A stretch of 64,000 nucleotides of DNA from Labrys okinawensis (GCF_002982075.1 NZ_PUEJ01000008.1:62001-126000), one strand, 5' to 3'. Counted from the stretch's first letter, positions 52,701-60,559 are shown. Notes: generated by a model from the letters alone, not told the origin. Numbers and translations: made by a program.

Positions 52701-53315
52701 GCGGCCATCGGCGGAGAGCTCGAGGCCGGGATGTTTTTGCGCCAGCGCTGCCCAGGTTCCGGCGGTGAACTGATAGCGGCCCACGGCGACGGTCTGCCCG
52801 TCCGGGCCCCGGCTTGCCGCCTGGTCGTTGCCGCCGCTCTCGTGCTGGCGCACCAGACCGAAATAATCGAGGGCGCCGGGCGAGGCCGCGACCGGGGTCT
52901 CGCCGAAGGCGGGAAGCGGCAGGGTGCCCACCGGTTCGCCATAGAGCCTCTGCAGTGTCGGCCTGGCCCAGGCCGGGGCCTTGGCGAGCGTGGCCTCGAT
53001 GTCGGGCGTGCCGTCCGGCTTCTTCAGGCCGCGATAGGCATCGGCCTCATCGAGCCCCCACACGGTGGGCGCCTGGCGGGTATCGACATGCAGGGACCTG
53101 CCGCCGGCATAAAGGCCGATGCCGCGGGCGCCGCTGGCGACGGCGGCCGCCAGGATGGCAGCCTTCTCAGCGTCCGACTTGCCGGCGATGTCGATGTCGA
53201 GCGCATTGCCGGCAAGATGCTGCGAGCCCCTGGCACCGCCCGCGGCGGCATTGGCGGCCTGGTCGCGCCGGCCGGACTTGACCTTGAGCTCGGGCACGAC
53301 GCCGGCCGCCACCAT
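49776..53315 (-). CDS. Giant peptidase/lysozyme phage protein with cytidine-deaminase-like toxin tip (toxin-module paralogue 2, main ORF)
   Basis: 1179 aa as an ORF, but the frame stays open to about 53489 and the true N-terminus is in the -1 related ORF to 54070. Order: M15-like peptidase fold (SQHLAGNALDID and LHVDTR at DNA 53085-53230), lysozyme-like domain (LVRQHESGGNDQAASRG, VGRYQFTAGTW at 52430-52880), the region shared with paralogues 1 and 3 (51300-52300), a PYDxxxYD-type repeat (50372-50465), and a deaminase domain with zinc ligands HAE and CPSC (49790-50010). The tip is a typical polymorphic toxin deaminase acting on nucleic acid or nucleotides. An immunity gene overlaps by 4 bp. 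Confidence 0.8.
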   Translation of the reverse strand: MVAAGVVPELKVKSGRRDQAANAAAGGARGSQHLAGNALDIDIAGKSDAEKAAILAAAVASGARGIGLYAGGRSLHVDTRQAPTVWGLDEADAYRGLKKPDGTPDIEATLAKAPAWARPTLQRLYGEPVGTLPLPAFGETPVAASPGALDYFGLVRQHESGGNDQAASRGPDGQTVAVGRYQFTAGTWAALAQKHPGLELSADGRGDPDQQERAMRALTADNQAALAKAGLPITGANTYMAHFLGATGAVKFLQALRENPEQSAAELFPAAAASNKGVFYDHNSGGARSLAEVYRRQTAMFGADAGQPIYSAGPGYADAPADPAFADIPPREQDRLLNQAAARRREGESLSRGALESGVRDATLDLTTIGRHDGPLPGIADFTKAYGPQAGAQRYADFQRIVSLGADIDAIKAMTPAEQSAWLARFTPQGDGPDPDGARDRYARARQAIALNLAFRSKDPNAYVRALNPRIDRLWQEAGNSPERLKAALSATNAAMDRLGMPVEERRLIPKAMVDQALAAFGDRSKPMAERLAPLRAAIVAGADPGAQQAIFGQMVSAGLPPALEYAAIAYAKGDAPLAERFATAALRSLDAGDKTTGDPADASFASPAAAANAPAGPAPMRSLSGPAIDLGPAAAQALGSSLTGDERASRAETVRTRMIEDAMRSNGGDRPAAIAQTDRDLASLQGDGWAPGMFMRAPMAGAGTQLAFQNTENNPAFPGATQSDGASRMPAPLPGGKSKIGKGLGAGLLGIIGGEISNSIWPQPEEGSENYPDTSIPKSYYVPVDPLGKVLVPPAITRLFLDGQKDFAPDLPAEFKERSLSIEIGNVNSAIQDARFQLMRAERQGDPQPYYTATSWDGLSYDIAFAPEKEADGTVTVTAIRPRGRLTNWVQQAIGQKDPMPGAWWGTPPKPLWEADAPQSDPIPIGTPGIPNASPAKEPAIHRPVWTKDNPYDEVTYDSELKRTGNSALALEVAKAAYRTRTDNPSSGGSFSASGGGQSPPPRRVTPETDWVKDFLEKLAGVKEDWATKALHYQKNNNRTLPQPDVFTIGQTDGPPIYSVNPGSRPDRGDKNKDSLAADSVRRENRPPSRDGTRPNETMYDAHAELYVLQQLYDQGRTQGRSLRMVVSGRDLCPSCREHLPAAAEKAGLKEWTIYEQTSGKTLYWKSGDPKFTASDGD

Positions 53316-54070
53316 GCCGTCGAGCAGGGCCTTCGTGGCGGGGCTGAGTCCGTCGATATCCGTCCCGGCGCCGCTGACCAGCCGGGTCTGGAATCGTCCC
53401 GTCGGTACCGGGCCGCGGCCGAAGGCGGCGGCGCCGGCTTCGGGATCCTCCCCATAGCGGGCATTCCAGGCCGTGGCGGCGAAGCCCTGCCGACCTGTTT
53501 TTGCGCCAGGGGCAGGCCGGAGCGATCGATCTGCTCGAAATAGCGGCGCTGCTCATCGGCGCGCGCGGCAGGATTGCGGGAGATGGCCTGTTCGGCCTCG
53601 GCACGCGAGCCCTCGATTTCCTGGGCCTCGTAGCCGGCGCGGTATTGCTGCTCGTAGATGGCCGCCTTCTCGGCGTCGAGCTCGCGCTGGGCGGAGAGCC
53701 TGGCGGCGAAGGCGGGGCGATTGCCCGGCGAAGTCTTCGCGATCAGCGCGCTGTCGCCTTTCTGTGTGGCTTGCAGATAGCGAGCGGCAAAGCCGCCGCC
53801 GCCCGGAGGCATGTTTCGGGTCGCCGCCTCGAATTCGGCCTGGCGTTCCCGGTTGCGCTGGGCGAAGCGCGCTTCGTCGTCGAAGGCGTTCTCGCGCGCG
53901 GCTTTGGCCTGGTAGGCCGCAAGACCCTCGCCAGCGGCGGTGAGGCCGCTGCCGAGGGCCTGCAGGCCCTGGCCGATCGCCTCGGCGCCGGTGCGCACCT
54001 GAGGCGTGGAGCCGGGGTTGAGGCCGATCTCGGCTCGATAGTCGGGAAAACGAGGCATGGCGGGATCCAT
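53024..54070 (-). CDS. N-terminal part of toxin-module paralogue 2, separated by a -1 frameshift
   Basis: The first about 194 codons from ATG 54070 are colinear with paralogue 1 (PDYRAEIGL, TPQVRTGAEAIGQGLQALGSGL, then an Ala/Glu-rich coiled coil). Near 53489, at a run of five A (minus strand CAAAAACAGG), homology moves to the -1 frame, where QGFAATAWNARYGEDPEAG continues into the main ORF; the rest of this ORF (to 53024) is a shadow. One extra A would restore a single reading frame of about 1430 codons. A classical slippery heptamer in phase is not present. Terminator immediately upstream of the ATG. Confidence 0.65.
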   Translation of the reverse strand: MDPAMPRFPDYRAEIGLNPGSTPQVRTGAEAIGQGLQALGSGLTAAGEGLAAYQAKAARENAFDDEARFAQRNRERQAEFEAATRNMPPGGGGFAARYLQATQKGDSALIAKTSPGNRPAFAARLSAQRELDAEKAAIYEQQYRAGYEAQEIEGSRAEAEQAISRNPAARADEQRRYFEQIDRSGLPLAQKQVGRASPPRPGMPAMGRIPKPAPPPSAAARYRRDDSRPGWSAAPGRISTDSAPPRRPCSTAWWRPASCPSSRSSPAGATRPPMPPRAVPGARSILPAMRSTSTSPASRTLRRLPSWRPPSPAAPAASAFMPAAGPCMSIPARRPPCGGSMRPMPIAA

Positions 54071-54076
54071 CGGGGC

Positions 54077-54107
54077 AAAAGAAAAGCCCCGCCTGGAGGG
54101 GCGGGGC
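54077..54107 (-). terminator. Terminator directly upstream of toxin paralogue 2
   Basis: GCCCCGCC/GGCGGGGC stem with 6-nt loop and TTTTCTTTT on the minus strand, ending 6 bp before ATG 54070. Copy of 46243-46273; the flanking bases ATCCATCGGGGC are also identical. Confidence 0.85.
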
Positions 54108-54187
54108 TGGGGATGAAGATGCGTGAAAAGAGCGTGGAGGCGCGTCGTTGGGGGCCTGTTCTCTTTCCAGGGGGCTTGCGGAAGCCT

Positions 54188-56020
54188 CTAGAAGCTGCTC
54201 AGAGCAGCACGTTTCCAGCTATTGGGAGCCACGCAGACATAAACATAGTTGGCATCGGCTTGCTGCGTACCCGCGGTGCAGGGAGCGCTCGATGAGGCTG
54301 GTGTAGCAAGCTGAGCGGTCAAGTGACCCGTAAAAGTTGCGTTGCCATCATCATCAAGTGTGAACGGCACCTTCTGGCCGGCGGTGTAAGCCAGCGCGCC
54401 TTTGCCAACCCAGGTCGAATAACGCAGCGTGTGTTGATTGATGGTCGATGCATCCGGGTTGTCTTTGAGACTCGCTCGACTTGTAAAATCAATCGTCTGA
54501 TCAGGAGCTAAGCGAATGGCCGCTGCTTTGGAATCGAGCTTAAATCCCGAGGTGTCCAAAACGGCATTGCCAATTCTTGAATTGCCGCCAAACACGGTGG
54601 CGGCTTTTACATCTCCGTTGAAAAAGAAAGCATGGCTTACTTCGAGGTCGAAAGTGTTGCCAAATGACCAGATTACGTCGTTGTCTGGAATCTGCGGTGC
54701 AGCAAACATGCCGCCGGACTTGGAGTTACCGCCAGTATTATTCAAAGTATAAGTGCCAATTCCTCCGGTTGTACCGGAAGTCTGCGCCACTATCTTCAGA
54801 GGAATGGTAAAGCCAGGCGCGGAAATGTAGCTATCAGCCGCGAGAGAACCCGCCACGAGAGAAGTCACTTCGAGCTGGTCGCCTGTAATCTTTCCAACGA
54901 ATCTTGCCGGTTCGGGCCAGTGTGGCTGCGTCACTCCCGTTGTGCCGCCTTTCGTGCAATACCAAGTGTAGGTATTGCCGTCCGCGGCCGTTATTTTCAC
55001 GACGCTCGCGCCCTTCCTTGTATCTGGGCTCGAGGTTTCGTCAAGCGAATGGACGGGCTTGTTCGAAAACCAGCGCCAGTTCCCTTCATTGGTTGGATCT
55101 GCTGGATTCCACAGATCCATTGGCATGAAACTCAGATAAAATCCGACCCGGCCGCCGGCGACCCCAGCGTTATAATATTTGGAATCCCAAGGCATCCAGT
55201 CATATCCATTTGCCTTGATGTTCCCCTCTTCCATCCAGTTGGAAAAAGCTTGAGGCAACCGACCGGTGAAATCGTAGCTCTGGTTAACGAAACCCCAGGT
55301 CGAATTCTGGCCATAGCGGTTGGTTTCAAGCATGGCCGTCACATCGTACGCAGCAGACGGGTGTTGTCCGAAAGAGTCCAATTTGCCGTATATTGCGCTG
55401 GTGTTGCCCGTAGACGTCGGGCCTGTGACTGCAACGCTGTTGGACGCCGAATATTGCTGGTAATTTCCTGACCATGGGCCAAGAAAGTTTTTATCCATGT
55501 TCCAAAGAAAAAAACTCGCTGGGTAGTTGAATTTCTTCGTATTAATAAGACTTTTTGCTGCGTAAAAAGAGGCATTATTATAACTTAGCGTTAGGTCGCC
55601 ATCTCCTACAGGGGGCGGGTAGGCGCCCGGCTGAGTTCCATTGAAAATCCAAGTTTCTATTTTATTCGGATCCGTTGCGATGATTGTGCCGTTCCATAGG
55701 CTGGTGTGAGGCACCTGGATAACGGAACCCGAGGGCAGGACATTGTCGTAGATATTTTGGACCGTGATCTGATCACTGGCGGAGCCGTCGAGTTTGGCGC
55801 CGAGCTTGGAGAGATTGACCATGTCCTCCGGCAAGTTTGCCCGCGGGACGCGAGCCGACCCGTCGAGGGGCGCTACGCCGTTTGCCGCGCCAACGGATGA
55901 TTGTGGCACATATTGCGCGAGTGCGGGCGTGCTCAAAAGCGTCGTAAGTAGCAATATGAACCTTGCCGCGCTCGCGCGGCTGGCAGGATAAAGACAGCGG
56001 AGTTTTGGGTTATAGGTCAT
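54188..56020 (-). CDS. Tail-spike/fibre-like protein with signal peptide
   Basis: 610 aa. The N-terminus after a basic start is a hydrophobic stretch ending TLLSTPALAQYVPQ, a convincing signal peptide. The body is beta-rich and polar (WIFNGTQPGAYPPPVGDGDLTL, FVNQSYDFTGRLP, WFSNKPVHSLDETSSPD, DNDVIWSFGNTFDLEVSH), as in phage spikes or surface glycan-binding proteins; the C-terminus (CTAGTQQADANYVYVCVAPNSWKRA) is seen at the ends of prophage tail spikes. A Sec signal is odd for a virion protein. Lower GC than neighbours. Located between terminase and toxin paralogue 2. Confidence 0.62.
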   Translation of the reverse strand: MTYNPKLRCLYPASRASAARFILLLTTLLSTPALAQYVPQSSVGAANGVAPLDGSARVPRANLPEDMVNLSKLGAKLDGSASDQITVQNIYDNVLPSGSVIQVPHTSLWNGTIIATDPNKIETWIFNGTQPGAYPPPVGDGDLTLSYNNASFYAAKSLINTKKFNYPASFFLWNMDKNFLGPWSGNYQQYSASNSVAVTGPTSTGNTSAIYGKLDSFGQHPSAAYDVTAMLETNRYGQNSTWGFVNQSYDFTGRLPQAFSNWMEEGNIKANGYDWMPWDSKYYNAGVAGGRVGFYLSFMPMDLWNPADPTNEGNWRWFSNKPVHSLDETSSPDTRKGASVVKITAADGNTYTWYCTKGGTTGVTQPHWPEPARFVGKITGDQLEVTSLVAGSLAADSYISAPGFTIPLKIVAQTSGTTGGIGTYTLNNTGGNSKSGGMFAAPQIPDNDVIWSFGNTFDLEVSHAFFFNGDVKAATVFGGNSRIGNAVLDTSGFKLDSKAAAIRLAPDQTIDFTSRASLKDNPDASTINQHTLRYSTWVGKGALAYTAGQKVPFTLDDDGNATFTGHLTAQLATPASSSAPCTAGTQQADANYVYVCVAPNSWKRAALSSF

Positions 56021-56197
56021 GCTTCAGGGCTCCTCTGAAAAGGTGAGCGTTGAGATGTCGGGGGATGCGTTCCAGGAAACACGGGGCTGGCCAAAAAAGG
56101 GGGGCGAGAGCGAGCGTGTTACGCAGGAAAGGAGGCGCTATCCCAGGGGAGGGGTGCGGAGGAAAAGGGGAGACGCGGCTCTCCTCACCTCTACCAC

Positions 56198-57643
56198 TCA
56201 ATAACTCAGCGGGTCGTAAGGCTGCGGTTCCGGGCGCATCAGGTCCAGGGCGGCCGGGTTCATTGTCGCAAACCTCAACATCATGATCAGGTACCGCGTG
56301 GCGCTCATCAGGTCGTCGCGCTCCTTCACCACCTTGCCGTCTTTGCGGTGATAGAGGCGGAACTCCTCCCACCACTCGTGGAGGTGGCGCGAGACCTTCA
56401 GGCGGCCGGTGCGCATGCGGTCGAGCAGCAGCATCAGCCCGGCCTCGACGCCGTTGGAGCCGTCCTCGAAGCGGGCGTGCTCGGGAAGCATCGCGAGGCC
56501 CTGGCGGCGATATTGCTCGGCGAGCTGTTCGCCCGAGCCCTTGTCGTGCTGCAACCCGTCATGCGGCCAGGCCCAGGGCAGCCAGTCGCCCCAGGCCCTG
56601 AGCGCCCCGGCATGCAGGAGCGGTGTCTGCTCGCGCGCCCGGAAGGCCCGGGTGAGATAGACCACGTCGGCGTCGCGGTCGTGATAGCCCATCACCGCGG
56701 CGAAGGGGTGGTCCCAGCCGAAATCCATGGCGCCGAGCGCCGGCCAGAACGGCTCGGGCCGGATCTGGTCGACGGCGATCATCGCCTCCTCCACCGGGAA
56801 GATGCGGCCCGAGCCGAGGATGGGAATGCCCTTGGCCCGGGCCTCGCGCTCGTGGACGGGATAGGCGGCGACGATGCGAGCCCGCATTTCGGGGGAATAA
56901 TGGCCGGCATCGTCGATCGTCATGGTGGTGACGCTGCGGTCCCGGCTCGCCTCCGAGAGGAAGCGCCGCACCACCTCGGACATGCCGAGCAGCGGCGTGA
57001 AGGTCATCCAGGCGATGCCGCCGGTGGCGTTGGTGCGGGTGAGGCCCTCGGTATAGATGTCCTCGGGCGGCTCCTCGTCGAACCACAGCCAGTCGAGCGT
57101 CTCCCCCTGCCATTTCTCGCGGCCCTGCTCGTAGGATTTGAGCCCGATGGTGGAGGTGCCGCCGCTGACGTGGCGGACGCGGATGGAATCGATCAGCCCG
57201 GGCGTCGAGCGCGCCGAGACCAGGCCGACGATGTCGGCCCCGGGGATGGTGCCCGTGCCCACGGCCTCGGCGCGCCCCACCAGCATGCGCTGCACGGTGT
57301 CCCGCGTGGCGAGGCCGGTGACGCCGGCGGCCCAGGCAATCGTCGGCTTGTCGAAGCGCCGGCCCTGCCACCAGGGCGGATATTTTCCGGTGGCATGCAT
57401 CGCCGCCTCGGCGCCGCCCGAATAGGTCTTGCCGAGCTGGTTGCCCGCCATGAACAGGCGTTCGCGATGCCCGGCGCCGGCCTGGTGGAAATCGGCCTGG
57501 CGCGGATAAGGCCGGTAGCGGGGCAGCCAGTCCGTGTCGAAGCGGCGCTTCTTCTCAGCGAGCAGCCTGAGCAGTTCCGATTTCAAGGCCGGCGCTCTGG
57601 CATTGGCGGAGGATTTCGCCGATGCGCCTGTCGAGTTCTTCAT
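56198..57643 (-). CDS. Terminase large subunit
   Basis: 481 aa. Walker A-like AGNQLGKT, DWLWFDEEPP (Walker B with catalytic acid), a C-motif region TFTPLLGMSE and, in the nuclease half, GAMDFGWDHPFAAV and HDGLQHDKGSGEQL. It pumps phage DNA into the prohead and cuts it. The start overlaps the small upstream gene by 89 bp. Confidence 0.93.
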   Translation of the reverse strand: MKNSTGASAKSSANARAPALKSELLRLLAEKKRRFDTDWLPRYRPYPRQADFHQAGAGHRERLFMAGNQLGKTYSGGAEAAMHATGKYPPWWQGRRFDKPTIAWAAGVTGLATRDTVQRMLVGRAEAVGTGTIPGADIVGLVSARSTPGLIDSIRVRHVSGGTSTIGLKSYEQGREKWQGETLDWLWFDEEPPEDIYTEGLTRTNATGGIAWMTFTPLLGMSEVVRRFLSEASRDRSVTTMTIDDAGHYSPEMRARIVAAYPVHEREARAKGIPILGSGRIFPVEEAMIAVDQIRPEPFWPALGAMDFGWDHPFAAVMGYHDRDADVVYLTRAFRAREQTPLLHAGALRAWGDWLPWAWPHDGLQHDKGSGEQLAEQYRRQGLAMLPEHARFEDGSNGVEAGLMLLLDRMRTGRLKVSRHLHEWWEEFRLYHRKDGKVVKERDDLMSATRYLIMMLRFATMNPAALDLMRPEPQPYDPLSY

Positions 57644-57893
57644 CGCTCAATCCGCGCTCGTCGAGGGGGGAGGCGACGTCCTTGGGCAGCAGGGCGTCGC
57701 ATAGCTTGATGTAGGCGGTGGGGTTGTCGAGGCGCACGCGCTCGATCGCCCCGGCGCCGTGAGCGAGGAAATCGGCATGGAGGGCGGCGAGAAAGGCTTC
57801 GCCCAGGCCCGTGCTGGCCGATTTGGGCGCCGTGCCCGGCCTGCGCCGGGGGCTGCGTGGCCTTCCGGACGGGTTGCCATCAGCGTCGGTCAT
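57555..57893 (-). CDS. Putative small terminase subunit
   Basis: 112 aa from ATG 57893. Basic, Pro/Arg-rich N-terminus (SGRPRSPRRRPG) followed by helices (GLGEAFLAALHADFLAHG, NPTAYIKLCDALLPKD, DEELDRRIGEILRQC). The position just upstream of the large subunit and the overall pattern suggest the DNA-recognition subunit; I see no definitive motif. Confidence 0.65.
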   Translation of the reverse strand: MTDADGNPSGRPRSPRRRPGTAPKSASTGLGEAFLAALHADFLAHGAGAIERVRLDNPTAYIKLCDALLPKDVASPLDERGLSDEELDRRIGEILRQCQSAGLEIGTAQAAR

Positions 57894-58080
57894 CGCCGCG
57901 GTCCCGGGCCGGTTCGGCCGTCCTGGCGATGAGCTGCCAATGCTCATAGCTCACGCGCTGGGGTCCCGGCCCGAACAGGGCTTCGGGCACCCCGGCGAGG
58001 AGATCGGCGAGGGCGGGATCCTCGGCCCGCTCGCGTTCCAGCCAGGCCTTGGCAAGGGCGAGTTCATGGTTCTCGGGCAT
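57880..58080 (-). CDS. Small phage protein upstream of terminase
   Basis: 66 aa from ATG 58080 with a strong GGAGG site; overlaps the putative small terminase by 14 bp. Helical, charged (HELALAKAWLERERAEDPALADLL). Role unknown. A terminator precedes it. Confidence 0.65.
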   Translation of the reverse strand: MPENHELALAKAWLERERAEDPALADLLAGVPEALFGPGPQRVSYEHWQLIARTAEPARDRGDDRR

Positions 58081-58096
58081 CGATATACCTCCAATG

Positions 58097-58125
58097 AAAA
58101 ACCCGCCGCGGCGGAGCCGGGCGGG
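58097..58125 (-). terminator. Terminator upstream of the terminase gene group
   Basis: CCCGCC/GGCGGG stem with an internally pairing 12-nt loop; TTTTTCATT on the minus strand, then the GGAGG site and ATG 58080. Separates the toxin modules at 58.6-64 kb from the terminase genes. Confidence 0.8.
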
Positions 58126-58284
58126 CGGGGTGGGAATGGATGGGGCGTTTGCTCTATGAGTCCAGGTGTGGCAGATTTCGGCCTTGGCTATCGACGATTT
58201 CCCCGGCTGCACGGACGTCTCGTCCGTTCTTGGAAACGACGCCTTTGAAGGAAAGGCCGGCGTGGAGCAGATGGCTCTCGGAAA

Positions 58285-58392
58285 GGGCCACGAAGAAAAC
58301 ATTCGGCCTTTTAGACCGGACGCAATGTCTCAGGTTCACAATATGCCGGGAGACGATGTCTGTCAGTCGTATAACCGGCAAAAGACATTCGA
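58285..58392 (-). repeat. Conserved block-end element, copy C (diverged)
   Basis: Aligns with copies A and B: GAAAAC, a hairpin of the form CGGCC..GACCGG, ACGCAATGTCTCAGG, ATATGCC, GTCAGTC and TATAACCGGCAAAAG. On the minus strand TTTTCTTCG follows the stem. It ends the block of orphan toxin and immunity genes at 58.6-61.1 kb. The adjoining 58203-58240 has the TGCACGGACGTCTCGTCCG repeat. Confidence 0.6.
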
Positions 58393-58585
58393 TCGGCGGT
58401 GCGGGTCGTTGAACTTGAAGTTGCAACGGTTCCTTGTCCAACTCCCAGTCCAGCCAACCCTCGCGATGCCCGAGTGTTCGTGAGCTAGGCTGGGCGGTCC
58501 ATACTGGGTTCTGATTAATCTGCTATCGGCATGACCAAGTCGCGCGCTCGATTACAAAAAATTCCATTGCAATTGCGCAATCCTG

Positions 58586-59032
58586 TCAACTCTCAGGCAG
58601 TTTCAATTGCTTGCGCCATTCACCCAGCAGCACGTCGGACAAAAGCTCCGAGACGACTCCACTGGAAATGTCGCCGATATCCTCGCCATCGAGCGTGAAC
58701 TCGATTTCGGCGGAATATCGGAAAGACTCATCGGTCAGGAAGTCGATGATGCTCTTGACATCATGGTAGCTTCTGATGTCGTCGTCCCTGTCGACGTTGC
58801 CTTTCAAGGTATCGAATATCTTTAGTTCCCCGCCAATAATAAAAGGACCTTCTTCTTCGCCTTCGTCGCCGTCTTCTCTCTGGAACAGGATTGGAGGATT
58901 GATGGCCCAGCTTCGGCTTTCCGTGAATGCCTCGAATTTTTCAGAAAAAGCCTCGACAAAATTCTCGAAGATCTCTCCAAAAACAAAAAACGAAAAGAAG
59001 CAAAATTTTGTTTTCTTGAAGGAAGGTTTCAT
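58586..59032 (-). CDS. Candidate orphan immunity protein
   Basis: 148 aa; ATG 59032 has a perfect GGAGG site. Basic and phenylalanine-rich N-terminus (KKTKFCFFSFFVFGEIF), then an acidic middle (REDGDEGEEEGPF) and DRDDDIRSYHDVKSIIDFL, acidic like many immunity proteins. I recognise no family. No toxin precedes it directly, so it may protect against a toxin tip encoded elsewhere, or be a leftover of cassette exchange. Confidence 0.5.
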   Translation of the reverse strand: MKPSFKKTKFCFFSFFVFGEIFENFVEAFSEKFEAFTESRSWAINPPILFQREDGDEGEEEGPFIIGGELKIFDTLKGNVDRDDDIRSYHDVKSIIDFLTDESFRYSAEIEFTLDGEDIGDISSGVVSELLSDVLLGEWRKQLKLPES

Positions 59033-59126
59033 ATCACCTCCGTTGACATGAAGTGACCCGTGGGGAGTTCATAGACCGATAATAGATAAAATCGGATTGT
59101 GGAGATGTGATCGTTGCTTCGCCACC

Positions 59127-59396
59127 CTATGGATCATCTCTAGGAAAAACCTGATCTTCCGGGTCTAATTCCACACCGTCACGATAAACAGTGGCGATGC
59201 TATTTGGCCATGCATGCACCATTACGTATTTTCCTGCGTATTGAATTTCAAAGTTGTCACCAGGTTCGCCGCCGACACCCGTAATTGTTAAGTGTTCATC
59301 TGGCTCCAATGTAAAAAATTCAGCAAATGGTTCTAGTATGACGAGAAGATTGTGTTTTGCGCTATTAACGATGTGAAGATCTGTTTTGTATTCCAT
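59127..59396 (-). CDS. Candidate immunity protein for the orphan toxin fragment
   Basis: 89 aa, starting 4 bp after the toxin fragment's stop, with a GGGAGGA site. Small, acidic beta-rich protein (HLTITGVGGEPGDNFEIQY, YVMVHAWPNSIATVYRDG) that ends EDQVFPRDDP. Family not known to me; its position and size fit an immunity gene. Confidence 0.55.
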   Translation of the reverse strand: MEYKTDLHIVNSAKHNLLVILEPFAEFFTLEPDEHLTITGVGGEPGDNFEIQYAGKYVMVHAWPNSIATVYRDGVELDPEDQVFPRDDP

Positions 59397-59400
59397 TTCA

Positions 59401-60559
59401 TTAATCCTCCCAGTAATTTAAGATCGTCTGCATCAATTTCATTCTTGTGGGGGCGACGTAGTTGTTGTTGTTTCTCGAGAAATCATTCTGATATATATTA
59501 AACCAATATTCAATCATGGACTTTGTTGTACCTGCTGCTTTCATGCGTTCGATCTCGGAAGCGTTGATTTCAGACTTTCGCCTAAGTATTTCATCAGGGG
59601 AGCCTCTCCATTTCAGCACTTTATCCCCGAAATCAGTTCTGCTCATTCCTGGTGGGTGCGGGCGGTCCTTCAGTTTTGGAATCTGGGGGCTTGTGACACC
59701 TTTGCCCCGCTTGGTTGGCCTATCCTGGTCAGCTGAGAAATTTGATGTGCCTTCCTCGTTTCCAGGCGAAATACTGGGAAAGATGCCCCGCTTTCTTTGT
59801 TGGAAAGCTCCTTTGAGGCCTCATATGCAACTTCGCCTGAATGGCCTTCCCTGGTGAGGCGATCATAGTCGCGGCGATCATAAGGCTCGTCCGTAGAAGA
59901 TGGCGGAGGTTGAAAGTCTGGGTTATTTAATGTTCTTGTTTTGTTCTTGTCAAGATTGCTGTTTGTGTCATTCACATTGAAGATTTCGGAGCCACCGTCG
60001 TGATTGCGATAATTATTGATTGCCGTCGCTAGGGCCTGCCGTCTGTTAAGTCCTGCCTTTCGGGCAGCATAGTAATCGCCGGGATCGAAAGGCTGATCCG
60101 GGCTTGAGGCGGGAAGCGGCTCGACGAGAGGCTCGGAGCCGTTTTCGCCGTCATCGCCGCCTGCGGGTGAGCTCAGGTCCGGAGGCTGCGCGGTGGCAGG
60201 GAATATGCCGAAGGTACCGAGAGAGGAGGCTCGCGGTTGCTCCGGCGGGGGCTTTCCAATTCTGGCCAGGGCTGGATCGCCCTCGGGGATGAACCAGCGC
60301 GTTTCCCAAGCAGCCTGACGTCCTTCCTGTCCTTCCGGAGTCGGTTTGGCTTGGGCCCCTTGCTGGACCGCCTGCATGGTGCGGGCAATGGAGTAGGCAT
60401 AGGCCGGATTGCCGCCGGGGATGTGTACAGGCTGTCATAGACCGCCTGGTCATAAGGTGCCGCGGCGGTCTGGGGAGGGCGAGGTATCGGACCCGCCTGT
60501 CCGCCATCGAAGGATGGCCACACATCCGGTTCTCCGGACGTCGGCGTCCGGCGCGCCAT
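59401..60559 (-). pseudogene. Degenerate orphan toxin cassette (repeats plus DUF4951-like tip), two frameshifts
   Basis: Three ORFs form one degenerate coding region. From ATG 60559: PYDQAVYDSLYTS, then a -1 shift at a CCCC run (about 60418) into GGNPAYAYSIART and the ORF 59670-60377, with PFDPGDYYAARKAGLNRRQAL and PYDRRDYDRLTREGHSG repeats; a second -1 shift at a GGGG run (about 59790) leads into PKLKDRPHPPGMSRTDFGDKVLKW, which fits the DUF4951-like domain of bacterial toxins, ending at 59401. No transport or lysozyme domain is present, so it is an orphan C-terminal cassette. One extra C and one extra G would repair it. Confidence 0.65.

Noticed and set aside
53480-53495. Programmed -1 ribosomal frameshift in paralogue 2
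   Set aside because: The A-run is not an in-phase X-XXY-YYZ heptamer and no downstream pseudoknot is evident; single-base loss in a homopolymer is simpler.
51024-53543. 839-aa plus-strand ORF opposite toxin paralogue 2
   Set aside because: Antisense shadow of the same kind.
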